Shown: piece after piece, positions 22,735-36,500 of the stretch
Numbering within the stretch: the first letter of the stretch is position 1
How the letters are laid out: every line of letters starts with the position of its first letter
Assembly: GCA_963513935.1 (NCBI GenBank)
Contig: OY740767.1
Coordinates: forward strand, 83,874,060 to 83,938,059
DNA: 64,000 bases
Reading direction: 5' to 3'
Source of the DNA: Aphrophora alni
Taxonomy: Eukaryota; Arthropoda; Insecta; Hemiptera; Aphrophoridae
Translations under genes and position numbers: made by a program
The notes under the pieces: model-generated
The model's database searches: none
What the model was told of the DNA's origin: nothing
Seen by the model: only the letters and a program-made list of their open reading frames with translations

Positions 22735-25700
22735 GAAAAATTTCTGAGACGTATTAACAAAATGGCTGAATATAGAAAGGGACTAATATTTTAAAATTAT
22801 TCAGTTTTTGAAACATGTACGTTTTTATCGATGTAAAATCACTACACTCAGGGACAATAACAAAATATAACATGGCATTGATGTTTGAATTATTTTTCAA
22901 AATAATAAATTGTAAATGGTTGCCACATAACTTCAAGATAAAATCATATAATATAGTTTAAATTATATTATTATGTTTATTATTATCAAATTTAATATAG
23001 ATTTAATTATTTAAACATATTAACTTGAGTGATCGTTTATTGTTCTGTCGGTTCTAAAACATGGGGGGGGGGTCAAAACCCACGAAGGAAGTGTCCTACA
23101 GGTTCATCTTGTCAATGAACGTACACACGTATGGTGTAAGACACTTTTACGTTTTTTACCATATAAAATAGAATTGATGACTTACCTGTTAAAATAAAAT
23201 TTACTCCAACAGTATTTCATAATCACCAATAAAAATTATTGTAAAAATTACGTAATCTTTATGTTTTTAATCAAATTAAACCAAAACATATTCCACCAAA
23301 CTCGTACGGAACTGTCCGAAATGTTAACTAACAAAGGTAATGACATAATACTACTATTTCATAACCATTTCATAACTATGAAACTATTTTGCTGACGAAT
23401 CAGTTCCTTTAGTGCAACATTAGCTTAACTAGGCTGAGGTATCTCTTGACAGTCAAACAAATATCTAAATCGTCCTATCATGTGATTCGTAACAATTACT
23501 CACAAGTTTTTAAAAACTTAGTTTATTATAATCATTATACTCCTCTATTGTAAATAAATATTAAATAAATTACTAAAATATTCTAGTAGTCCTAGTTAAT
23601 GTTATCAAATAAGATAAGCTGTTTAATAGCAGCTGTTATAAAACCAAGTTCATTGTTGTTTTAGAGTATATAAATTTGTATTTATTTGCAAATAAATAAT
23701 GTTATTTCTTTGAAGATACGTTTAAATAGCAGTGTTTATTTAATGCATCACTATTATGCGAATAAATTAAATCGTGCCCAAAATAAACACAACAGATATG
23801 AAAACACATAAAACTGTATTCTAACAAATGGGGAGAAAAAAGGAAGAAAAACTAAACCACCAAAAATATAATAAAACCAATAATCTTCTTTTTGTTACAT
23901 CATTGCAAAATTGTTTCTATAAAGAATGCTATCTTATTTAAAATAATTAAATAAGAAATATAAAAAAATCCGGTTACTAAGAAAACTAAAAGAGATGTTT
24001 TACTATTCTCAAAAGTTGTTAGATAACTTTTTTATAATTGCTTCCATCTCAATTTATGGACCTTAATTTTATCAATTAAAGTGAAACAGAGGTGTAAAGA
24101 AAGTCAAGATATATTGCCTAATCCAGGTGGGAGCCTGCCAAAGTTATTTACCAAATTACAAAACAATTAAATATATTTCCTCATTGATCTAAACACAGCG
24201 TTTGACCTAGATTTGTTGCCACCGAACTTTCCTCTCATTAAACGTCGTGTTGACCCAAGGTTTTCAAAGATTACGTACCACTTAAAAACCCTTGAAACCA
24301 AAGTATAAAGATAATGTTTTATTTATATGTAGTTCATTCTGCCAAATTATTCCCATTTAATTCAAGATTTCTCTAAAGATAATCTAACAACGAGCTTACT
24401 CTGTGCCAATGGACTGGACTACGTAAAATAACATTGTAAGAGCCGTTGTACGACTTTGTACTAAAAGTGACAACAAAATAACAAATATAACATGTACAAC
24501 ATGATTTTAATGAAATAAAAAATTGGTCAAATCTTGAAAATAAAAGCTCCTACATTTATTTATAACCCAATAAATAAATAACTCAGTTATATACTTACAA
24601 CAGACACTTACGCATATATCAATCCTACCCATTGAATACAAACCTTTAAAACATTACTTTAAAGAAATTTTAAAATTCTTTTCGATGAAACAGCTGAACT
24701 TACTTTATTCATCTACTGTAAGAAAGAATGTATCATTTATCTTTTTCTTGATAGATACCTCGTTACCTAATTTTAACCAAAACTTATAAACTTTGACCTC
24801 CTTACATTCAGGTTGTACCATGTATTTATATACTGTTTTTGTTGTAAATTTTAAGTTTTATGTTAGCATAAATGACGTGTTTGAAATTTTCCTATAATTT
24901 AACATAAGTTACTAGAACATGTAGTAATCATGAAAATTCAAAAAATGTGCCATATAACAGTCACCCCGGTACTGATTAGTACCGGTTTGATGATTAGTTT
25001 CACCCCGGTACTTAACAGCTTTGATAAAGCAACCAACCCAAACTAAATTTATTAACTCTTGTAATTGTTCATATAGGTACTCTCTCTTTTCTGTTGGCTC
25101 TGACGATGGTTTATAACTATTTATGGATTTTCATAATGTCTATTTTTCAAGTATTTTTGGGGGACATATAACTTTGTAACGATCTTAAGTTCAAATTATG
25201 ATTTCAAAATGGCTATAGTTAATTAAATTGAACGTTATATAAAATTTCATGACGAGTTTCATAATTCAACATAAGCTTTTCATAAACAAGATTTTTTGAA
25301 TAACCTAAATTTTCAAATTTCAACTAATAATTTATCCTGTAAATAACTGTAGAATAACAGTTCCACTAATTATTATTGAGTTACACGCATGTCTTGTGCA
25401 AACTACTCTGTTGAATTTTATATTTTCCTCCATGCGATATACAGATAATTTCCTTAGAATTGACAGCAGAGAATGAGAAGAATTCCAAACACCCCAATAA
25501 ATTAGTACTACCATGGGAATTGTTAACAAAATTGACACATATTAAATAGAATTTGTTTAATTGTATTTCACAGTCAATGACATATAAAAGTTTCTCTAAT
25601 GATCTTCCAATTACTCTAATACGTTGTTCATGAAGCAGCAAAACTTCTGGTTCCGGCTGGTATCTCTAGCAAAGGACTCATGACGTGAGAAGATATTACG

Positions 25701-26725
25701 CTGATGACGTCAGTTGTCGTATTGTGGATCTACGTTTCTCGAATCTACATGCAATCCGAAAATTGGGTTTCGATTATCAACTATTTTAAAATAACTTTTT
25801 TATCGACCTTTTAAAGCCAGGAGAAATTACATGAATATGATTATTCGAATAACAATTATTGTTGCTTAAACTTTTTAGGTTAACCTAATAAGATCCTATT
25901 ACCAGATAATACCCTTATGGAAATTGCCATTAGTATGCGATTAACACGAAAAACGAATCATATCTAATTTAAGATTTGGTGTACATTTCAGTTAAAAAAT
26001 TTTTTTTTATTAATAACAATTTATATTATAATTTGCAAAGAAAATATACAACAACTAATAACCAAATAACCTATACAAATCAGGTTTTAGTAAAACAAAC
26101 CTGACCATCATACGTTTTTATGTTATACCTAATGAAAAAATTAAAAATAATAAATTATATAATGTATTATAAGTTCATAGATTTTAGATGTATACAGATA
26201 ACTAGCAGAAAGTTCATTTAAAAAAGCTATTTTCTGCCGTTATTATTTACAGTTTTTCACAATATATGACTAATAAGGCATGTCTCAACTTTGTTTAGGC
26301 TATATTTTAAAATTATTCAGACTCACGAAAGATTTTATTATGATAGTAAGCCTCTGGTGTTTTATAATGTAAATTCCGCTAAACCCAACGCGGTTATGTG
26401 AAGTAACCGAAAATAGAAATCTTAGATTATAAGTTTCTAAATAGGACATTGTAGATTCAATCAGAAAAATATTCAAATATAATGACGAACATAACCAAAT
26501 TTTCCAGTTATTAAAATTATACAGCTAAAATGCCGATTAGATATTTTTAAGATTTTGTTGTAAGAAATTTTAATTTACGTATTTTAAAATTACATCTTGT
26601 TCTCATTAAAATTAAAAGACAGTTTTAATATATAAATCAATACACATTTTAGTGCAAATAAAACTAATATTTAACACAGAAGTAGCTTAAAGAGATTGGT
26701 GATGAATTCCTCGGCTGTATGAGAG
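22735..26725. other. AT-rich non-coding region
   Basis: No supported gene. Two overlapping minus-strand frames at 25332-25641 (68 and 86 codons) are unusual in being open together but match nothing I recognise. A small CCGGTACT hairpin with a direct repeat is at 24962-25012. Confidence 0.5.
24962..25012. repeat. Hairpin plus direct repeat of CACCCCGGTACT
   Basis: CACCCCGGTACT occurs at 24962-24973 and 25001-25012. The first copy overlaps an 8-base perfect stem, CCGGTACT-GATT-AGTACCGG (24966-24985). GATTAGT also occurs twice. This is a GC-rich short motif in AT-rich surroundings; its function is unknown. Confidence 0.7.
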
Positions 26726-26817
26726 AAAGAAAATTCTTCAAGCACTGTTGGAGACAAAGGCTTGCTGTGTTAAAGAAAATTCTTCAAGCACTGTTGGAGA
26801 CAAAGGCTTGATGTGTT
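26726..26817. repeat. Two tandem 46-bp units
   Basis: AAAGAAAATTCTTCAAGCAC...GACAAAGGCTTG then TGTGTTA is present at 26726-26771 and again at 26772-26817, with one mismatch seen (CTTGC versus CTTGA). It sits at the 5' side of the non-LTR relic and may be part of it. Confidence 0.9.
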
Positions 26818-26859
26818 AAACAAAATAAACACTTAAAGAGGCTTAATCATACAGGCAGA

Positions 26860-28310
26860 TATAATGACTGGCAGGCATTGACACATGACTTTTAGACATA
26901 ATCTCCATTCTCTGTTGGAAGGTTTACTTACCCAGAGAAAATAAAATCATATTTTTGGTGAGAAGAATTTATCGAAGAGGTAGTTCCGTCCAGGATAGGC
27001 CGATCCACAATAGACGTAATTTGATGGTTATAGACTTGCCAGGAAGATCTAAACTGGTAAAGGAAAGAAAAATTGATTTTGTGCACTTTTCGGCATACAT
27101 ATAAGGAACTATTTAAATTCAGCACAGTAGGAGAATATTCAACTCCTTTCAATCCTTAGGGCAAAAGCACACAAAGCTTTTATAAAATTCTAAAGAATAA
27201 GTTTATTCCGTACGTATAAAAGGAGTACAGGATAGAGTGTAGCTTGGCATGGGGTGATCCGCTTGACTCAAGAGTCAGACCACTTCTGTTGAACCTAATG
27301 TACGACGGCTTCCTTAAAGTAAGATTTGCTATCGATACTTTTCCATGGGTTTCTTAGATGGAGATTCAACCATTGGCTGAAGAGTTGAGATCTGTTGATG
27401 GTGATGGAAAAGACTTAAGTCATTTTATCGCTGTTAGTCACCGATAAGAAAATAGTCACAACTTTCAGAATTCTAAAGATCAATATAGGCGGCATAGAAA
27501 GAAGGATATAACAAACCGAGGAGTGGAAGTTTAACTTTGGCCCACACATTAGTAAAGCAACTATGAAGGCAGTTCAAACACGTACTGTCTAGACTTGTGA
27601 AACATAGATGGCTCCCACACAAGTTAAGAGGAGAATGTGGCGATTGTGGTCAATCCAAAATGTAATATGCAGCCTAGGTTGTTTGGATACGCTGAAAGAA
27701 AAATAGATAGTGAGGAAGTAATGGACGGCATTTAGGAGAGTCTCAGTGTAAGAACGGTGTCGACAAGTTCTTGCCACACAAGTTTCTAGCTCTCTGGCCA
27801 ACTAATAGCACCTTTCACATATGAAGGTGTACGAAACAGTCAGTGAGAGAAAGCCTAATTGACTAAATGATGGATTTGTGAGCGATGATACAAACTTTAG
27901 GACGAGAAAGAGACTGGCAGATGGACCTATGAGTTATTCTTGACATTTATAATTGGATCAATTAGAAACTCAATGACATAATTCAGGCCTTGACCAGAGG
28001 TGGAAGATTTAACGATACTTGAAACAAGTGTAGATAAGCAACACTCTGTGTGCAGTTATTGTGAAAGCCAAGAGAACGACGCAAGATACACGTTGTTCTA
28101 ATGTACGAAGTGAAATTCTGACGGGCAAGCCATGAATTGGAGTAGTAATATATTGTCCTGATAGAGTCAGAAGAAAAATGGAGATTAAATGAACACTTCC
28201 TAAATAAGACTATTAGAACGAAGGAGACGAACTCCAGACGAAGAAACTACTGCAGAATGACGGAAGGATCGACGAAGACTACTTATAAAACCGATAGGGA
28301 AGCATTTTAA
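26860..28310 (+). pseudogene. Decayed R1-like non-LTR retrotransposon (partial RT and C-terminus)
   Basis: Reverse transcriptase relic recognised in pieces over several frames. PLLLNLMYDGF at about 27276-27315 corresponds to the RT block that normally follows the GVPQGS motif; the MYDG element is typical of R1-type elements. Around 28040-28105 is LCSYCESQ...YTLF-stop-C, matching the C-terminal cysteine/histidine motif of such polymerases. Next comes SEEKWRL...LNKTIRTKE, typical of the extreme C-terminus, ending near 28310. The active-site FADD is not recognisable and stops and frameshifts are frequent, so it is an old dead copy. The 5' limit is uncertain. Clade assignment rests on motif resemblance only. 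Confidence 0.6.
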
Positions 28311-31300
28311 GTTTTGCCGTGGTCAAGCTTTAAAGTACTTTTACGTAGAAGGAAAACTACCCAAATAGCAGAAGTTTTATGAGTCTTAGTCAGTATGCTC
28401 ATCTTACCATACTTGTGATCACTTAGTCTATAAAAGATTTTCCTTCTTTTCTCTCGGAAGAAATATAAAAATATATGAAGCCTTTCGAATAACCTTTTAA
28501 AGTTTTAATTTTTTTCTTAAAAATTACAGAATGCAAGTACTTTTAAGAAAATGAAGAATAAGATGTGTGTTTTTTTTTGCTGTGTAACCCAGGTTTTTCT
28601 TCGGCAATTTTTATGAGTGAAATTTCCATTTTCTATGACTAAATAAAGAAAATACATATCAGTTTTCATATCAAAATGTAATGTTTATGAAAAATTTTCA
28701 ATAAAATGTTCCACTCTTAAAAAATTGCAGATGAGTGATAATACTTTTTGTATTCAATTATACCTTATTTTACAACATTCCATGTAATGAGCGAAATTGA
28801 TCAATCTTAACTTAAATTAAAGTTGAGTATTAAATTACATATTAAATATTAAATTACATCTGAAAATCGCATTATATTGGTTAACTGGACATTTTCAGAT
28901 TACGACCCAATCTTATGTTATGGAGTGCATTATACCCCACCCCGTGTAATGAATCATTAAACGGTTAAGTTTGGTCCTTTCCTCTGATAGAGTCGATATG
29001 TAATATAACCCCAATATGTAATATAACAGGGTTTATTTTATTATATTATAAAGTTATTTTTTCCCTGTGAAGGTATGTTACCATTTGATAACATGTATAA
29101 AAAGTTAAATAAAAGAAAACAACCTATTATCCACCTTATTGATCGTTGGGAGATAAAAATTGAATTTACAATAAAGTCACATGTTGCTGGAAAAAACAAA
29201 CTTTATATATTTAGTTTGAAGACGAAACGTTTGCCATTAACGATGTTTACAAGTCCAGCTACGAAAAGGTTAAATGATTTAACGCAAGAGTAGAAGAGAC
29301 TACTAACGGATTAGTTATTAATCATTTCTGAAAGGTGAAGAAACTAATTAAATTGGATACTCTATAGTGTATGCCCATCAAACGTTGCATGTACGGTAGC
29401 TACACGCACACGCATATATTTGTTACATCATAAACACTTAGGACTAACGTTATGAGAGCGAAATTATGAAATAAGACGAGTTTAAGTCCGACAACTTTCA
29501 CTCAAGTATGCGAATAAGGTCCGAAGATGTAGAAACTAAGTGCTTTACAACTCGTCCAAAGTTGTAAAAATAGGACAGTGTCAAATGAAAAAACCACTTC
29601 ATGTAATCTAGTGTTGAAACGATTCTGTAATTTTATTTTGTTGTTTTTGAGTTGTCTTTTTAAATAACTGAAAAAATAATATATTCCAAGCAAATATTAC
29701 CGACGCTAAAAAAATTGTACCGCCATTTTTTTTTTTTTTAATAAAAGGAAACACTTAATTAATTGTGCTATTGCAAAAAACCTATTGGAAGAAATATAGT
29801 TTTAAAACACATTTTATGAAGTTTGAGTAGTTTATTTAACCTAAAATAGAATCAAGTGACTTTAACATTTGGATAATTACGTAGATTTACATTCAAAATG
29901 TTTTAGTTTAACATTAACGATTTTAAAATTTCATTACGGTCTTCTAAAGTTATTAAAATCACAACATTTTAGTATATAAGCGTTTGATTGATTAAGTAGT
30001 AAAAACTGCTTTGATTAATTAAAAAGACCTACTACGGATAAAATTTGTAATATATAAATTATTTTGAATATTTAGAACAAAATTATTGTCGATATTAACT
30101 TTAATAAAACTTTTTTTTTTTAAAGTAATAATAACATTTAAGAAATACAGTAATCATTTAATAATTATAATAACTAATCATTATTACTGCATAATGTCGA
30201 CTTCACTATATACCAATTACTTTTTACAACTATATAGGTGCAGTGTATTTATTAGCAGATTTGTCACGAGTTTTACTTCGAAAATTAAACGAAATGAGTA
30301 ATTCTAGTTTAAAGTTATTTGTTAATAGTAGATTGTATATATTATCGATACGGTTTAACCGGCCGTTACCCATAATTTGTGTTGTTAAAAACTCTTGTTA
30401 TCAACCTAGAACATGAAAAAGTTATCATCCCCCCCATGTTCTATGTTTATCATTTGATAACGAGAGTTGATAAATTTAGATAATATTTTCGAGTTGGCGC
30501 TAAAAAATCTGTAATTTGTTACTGTTTTTGGAAATGTAATTATGAATGTTCCAATATATATTGAAACTTATTTATAGATACAAACTATGTTTATCTTCAG
30601 TTATTAAAGGTTTTTTCCTTATTCACTGTGTAAACACGTGATCACCTAAGGAGTGTAATTACAGATTAATAACTTAATGGAGATATTGAACATAAATAAA
30701 TAGTTTTTCGACCTTCGAGTGCTCTGCTCCGATATTTATATTTTCTAATTGTTGGGATGTAAGTTGATCGTAACTAAGGCAAGGACCATTAATATTGATA
30801 GAGACGATAAATATTCATGAACATAAACAGGCTCCACCATCGCCAGAAGGTATAATGCTGCTGCTTCAAGACTCCTTTTATGTAGGATCAGATTTCTGGT
30901 TAACCCAGTATTTTTAAAAATAATTTCGCTCATTTCCCGTTCGAGTGAAAACTAAGTTAATTTATTCAACAATAAATATAGACTATATTATATTTAAAAA
31001 AAAGTACCTAATAAAAAGTGTGAAAACATCAGGTATACAAACCCTTTAAAAATTTAATTACTTCTCCAATCTAAAATTATTATGTTAAAATATTAATTGA
31101 TGTTTTTATCAGACCAACGGTCGGTAAAGTGTTTACATGCTAGAGGGCTAACCAGATATTCATTAAATTGGTGGTTACATACACTTGTATCATGTAGGAC
31201 ATATTTTGCATATAGTATAGGATATTTAGTTCACTAAATTGTGCGTAATTTGGTATAATGACCGTCGGCAAGAACAGAACCAGTTTAATTAGTTCCAAAC

Positions 31301-32308
31301 TGAATATTTTACACTGTGAAGTGAATACATTAAACTAAATAATTAATTTACAAACATTGTGCTTTACGTAAGATTGCTTCTCTCGTAATAGCATCATGAT
31401 CCTTAGTTCTTTGTCTCCCTTACATATTATGTTTTATACTCGAGTTTAAATGATGTCAGGCTCTCGAGTTCCTTCACGTTAACGTTCTATGTTACTTTTT
31501 GTGTGAGTTTTTGTAATCTATTGTTTAAGTGTAGGTTATTTTTTGTAAGTAAGAGAGAAAGAACCAAAAAGGTAGTTCAAAAATAATACAAACAATAAAA
31601 TTCACTTCACTAAAATTACAGTTTCATATTTCATAAAACTAGTAGCCTATTTCTGACTATTCAGAGGACTTGTCAATACTGATTGTGTCGACATGATGTT
31701 TTTCTAATTATTAGTTTCGTTCTATTCTCCGATTGATATGCGGTCACTTAATTATGACATAATAAAAGTTGCTTTAACATGTAATTATTACGACCTAAAT
31801 AAAGAAACTAATTATAAATAACTTACAAATGCTTTAATTCTGACACAATCTTACCATTTGAACTGTAAGCTACTCATTTATTAAATTCCCATAGTCTGTA
31901 CGATTCATCAAAACATATCCCTGTTGTATCGAACCAATTTATCTTACTAAGAAGTTTCCAAGCTACCAATCATCTAAGAAAAAATTCATCGCATTTATAT
32001 TACTTCTTCGAATATTTTAATGCATATACTCAAGAGGAAAACCAACTTCCAAGTATAGATATCAACTCCATGAAAACACCAAAGCTTCAAGTCAAGGATG
32101 TATTTCGCAACTATAGAGTTTTCTCTTGTTTCACACGATACACATATAGCTTGTGCAGATTTCTCCTTTACTTTCTAGCTTACGTTATTTCGGATTTACG
32201 TCGCTTTGTAATTCAGTAATAACAGTTTCCAAACACACACACTTAAGGAGAACACAAATTTCTCTTCACACTGCTTACACCCAGTAAATACGTACATTAA
32301 TTAAAACA

Positions 32309-32339
32309 GAGCGTTAAAAATTTCCAAATTTCAACGCTC
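32309..32339. repeat. Small hairpin
   Basis: GAGCGTT and AACGCTC form a 7-base stem around a 17-base loop that itself holds AAATTT twice. No function can be assigned. Confidence 0.6.
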
Positions 32340-33491
32340 GTGCAGTCTGACTGTCATAACGAACAATTAAATTAATGTCTGCACAATGTTTTGTAATTAG
32401 GGTTTGGTTCTGGCCGGAGTAATTGAGGTGTTTTGTCCGTCGGGCATTACAAATTTACGAATGTGTCTTTACATGACTTAACATATTGTGAAAAACTAAT
32501 TATTAATGTGAATAATATGAAAGTAAAGGTGCACGTTATAACTAATAAGCGTAGGTTAGTGATAAATTGTGTAGTTGTAGGACATGATTTGAATTAATTC
32601 GAATAAAATATTATAACGGCCTATTTCGTCCTGAACTTTACTAAAATAATCTTTACATACAGTATTTTACTTATATGTGTTTAAAGGTATTTGTGTCAAG
32701 CAGGTTAATATATTTTAAATCATTGAACTTCATGTAGATCTAGGAAAATTGATTAGGTAAATTTTCTCCTAAAACAAAGTTTTCAAAAACAATTTTATTG
32801 GATATTATTATATTAAAGAATTTTTGAATCTAATTACAGTCATAATAAATTATAAGTAAAAGTTACGACTTTAAAACAACAATTTCTTTGAGTTTGGAAT
32901 CCAATCAAACATCTATTTTAACAAACACATTTCCTATTCAAACTGTTCCAGGTTCAATAAACTTTATCTTGTGATTTGCTTGCATTATCGACAATTACGA
33001 TCCTTCATGTCAAATATATTACTATTTTGAAGTCATTGTTTATGAATTATTTTACAATTCTTAATATTTTTGTATTAAACATAGTTTTTATACTAATTAA
33101 GTTTTTACTTTTTATATATTAAAAAAAAATAATGACTTGTATGTATTTATTATAATACCTCGAGGTACATGAAAAAAAGACGATAATGATCCACAAGACA
33201 CTTATATGTACAACAGTATATGAAACAGATTGTGTAATGTTTCTTCATCACCTAACCTAAATGTGAAAAAAATAAATGATCTCTAAAACCTCATCTTCTG
33301 TTTGAAAATCATTTATTTCTACTGGGAAAGTTATGAAATGAAATACTAATAATAATAATACCAAGTTTTAACCTCAGAAGCGAAACCACATCTTTTCTAA
33401 ACATATCCTTTGGTAGAAAAAACTCACTAACCTTTCAAAAGATCTCTGTGCTTCTCCACTAAGGTTATTGTATCCTAGCGTTACTCTATTG

Positions 33492-33504
33492 GTTGCTAAG
33501 CAAC
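33492..33504. promoter_or_regulatory. X-box-like palindrome GTTGCTAAGCAAC
   Basis: A perfect 6-1-6 inverted repeat that fits the RFX-factor X-box consensus (RYYNYY, 1-3 bases, RRNRAC). RFX sites regulate ciliary genes in animals. The site is preceded by ATTG (a reversed CCAAT-type core). No adjacent gene is visible, so binding or regulation is inference only. Confidence 0.4.
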
Positions 33505-36500
33505 GTGCAAAATCACATATCAAGAGTTACTTAATCCAAGACATACTTTGTTGCACTTTCTATATCAACACAGTTTCTTAATCATAAAGGGACCGACGGA
33601 ATAATGAGACGACATTCTGTAGTTTTCTCTACTAGAAAATTATAAAATCTAATAGTATTTATAGAGTGTCTAATTATAGTTTAGCAAAACTGTAGACGAT
33701 ACTGTCTAGAATCACTGAAAGCTAATTTGTTGCTTTAATTACTTTCGTCTAAAATAATACCTACGAAACACTAAATTTAACTTAGTAGAACTGCATCATG
33801 TACAGGATATATCCTCAGGAGGTCACTTGTTGTATACCATACACAATAAGGACCTTTAAAAGTATATGATGTCTTTACGGCTACTTACAAAGGAAACATT
33901 AAATACTTTTAATTCAAAACGATATAGTTTTTCACAATTAGCTTAGCAGTTACTTTCATGTACGCAGAGTAATATACAAAATAGTGTTGTGCAACTGAGT
34001 TTCTCATGCATAACGACAATCAAAGACCTAATGACTCTTTCAGTTTAGATTCCCGTGGTTTCCTCAATTATGTTACAGTTCAACACGGATATGTTCGTAC
34101 TTGTAACTGTGAAGTTTCTTAGGATTATATAAGTTTAGAAATTACAAAATTTTTAAGGATATTTTTGTCACCATCCATTCTCAATTCTGATGTAGTATGA
34201 CCACGGTCAGAATCCCGATGGACATTTTGGAGTAGGAAAAGAATGGCAGAAAAGCAGTAAATAATTTTAAACAAGTATAAAAGAAATAATTTAAGAAATA
34301 CCATCACATTTTTTGAAGTCTTTAAACTCTTATAAGTAAATTAAAACATTATATAATACACAAATAGGAAACAGATCTTGTGAAGGTATAAACTTTATTC
34401 AGTAACTTTTCAAAGCGGTGAAATTTTATTGGTTCTCTTGAGATGTAAAATAAGAACCCATTAACCGGTGTTATGAAGTGTATTTACATCAATAGACTTT
34501 TGATTATCCTTATTTAATCGATAGAAATGTTTTATGATAATTTGATAAAAATGTATTATGAAAATTTAATATAACTTGACAGTGACATGTAAATCAAATA
34601 GCTCTACTTGTTAAAAATCACACCTCTAACCAAAAATAATAAACTGTTTATGTGACATCTTGAAAAACTCTTAAATTTACCAAAATGCATTTCATTTACT
34701 GATGTACCTCTACTTATTCAGTTTTCGACATATTAGTATGAATGTATTCAGTTATTATATTCTAAACTGTATTCAAGGCAAGTGTCCTTTACCTCCTTTT
34801 TACTTAGCCATTTCTATTTAGATGTTTATTCATTAAGAGTAAAGGTGGTTTTTAATATTACAGATTTTTTGTATCATTACTAAATAGACTCATTCTCATT
34901 GACTTCAGGTTGCTTATAAACAATTCAAATAATCTGGTAACGGTACGAACTGATTAGGCCATGTTTATATTTCTACGTGACAATTGGCTAATAAATATAT
35001 AAGTTAACAAAATATTTTTATAATCAAATTAGGTTATCTACTAAGCCAAATTAGATATCTAATTTATAAAATAGTTTAAGTTTTCAGACTATTTTCATTT
35101 AAATTATTACAGATACATCATAGATTTTACGTCATTCTCGACACTGTACAAACACTATTTTTTAATGCTGTTATTTTTTGTTGAGATTATTTATTAACAG
35201 ATTCTATAGAGACATTTTTATTATTAAAACATACATTATTAACCACTTTTAACGCTAGATATTAATTTTTTATTAATCCTTGACATCCATTTAACATAAT
35301 TCTGTTGTAATTACAAGCGTAAATAACATTTCAAATCAATCAGTAAAAGAATTCATTTGTTGGTAAAATCAATGAAGCCAAAGTTTTGTTACACGTGTAT
35401 GTTGCAACATTCTATTATATTCAATTTGGTTAATTACGGTTGACGCAATTTAAACCATTGAGCGGAGATAATTTCGGATGAGCTAACGTTTTAAGAAACA
35501 ATAGAAAGTACAGATCGGACTAATCTGTGAAATTTGTCACAGGTAAGCACTAATAAGTGCAAGTGAAGCGTGAAGTCAGTTCATTAACGTTGTAAGTCAT
35601 TAAGATCTTATGAACTACTTATTGAGATCTTGCAAGTTTTCCTTTGAGAAAGAAATTATTGTGTACAAAAGTGAGTTAAATTTCAAATAATTTCGTTGAG
35701 TTATGAATTGAAAGTCTTTTCATTTTTCTTCTTGCAAATTTGGATAGTTTTTCTAGTTTCACTTTTCAATTATGACGTAAGGACAGTAACGTGATGGTGT
35801 TAATATTTTTTGGAAGGGGCTAGTCGTTTTGAGACCTTAGGAATCAATTTCAGATTTATATCTGTCTATATTTACTAGTATGTCTGTCAGTTGTATTTTA
35901 CAAAGGTTATTTCAAAAACAGTTAGTCCGATTGAATAAACATTTAATTCCAAGTTTGATTATCATTCCATACAGAACCAATTCACATGTATTTTTGGGAT
36001 GAAATATGATTGTTAGACATTATCTTAAAAACTGGTAGTTTGAATGATTCAAAATGTTGCAGATTTGCGTTAGGGTAGGTATTTTCACATTTTAGTATAA
36101 AGTGGGAGTTTTGTCAAATTATGAACATTTTTAATCAAGGTATGATTTTGTACAACTTATGATATTTTTGTACTTTGTTGCGAAGAATTGACTTTAAAGT
36201 TAGTTATTACTGTGCTTCGTCATAGTCCAAAAATGCATAATATTTAAATTCTTTTAAGGCATTGAGTTCAAATTTAAAATAGTTTTGTTTTCAGGTAGAT
36301 ATTATTAAGTCATAAACTAACCACGTTTATTATTTAATCCTTTCTTTTGGCATATTAAGATGTTTTTATATTAATTCAAATGTGTAATACTGTTAAAATT
36401 ACATTCTAAAGAATAGGCTATGTGGTTAATTTAATCATCCTATTTTATTATAAAATACTGTTGAAGCAAATAATAAAGCATCTATTCACGGTTAGCACTA

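Noticed and set aside
26928..27152. 74-codon minus-strand frame
   Set aside because: It lies antisense in the decayed reverse transcriptase relic and has no motif.
27589..27801. 70-codon minus-strand frame
   Set aside because: Antisense to the same R1-like relic.
30745..30933. 62-codon minus frame with fairly balanced composition
   Set aside because: No family recognised and no splice or promoter support; could not be told from chance.
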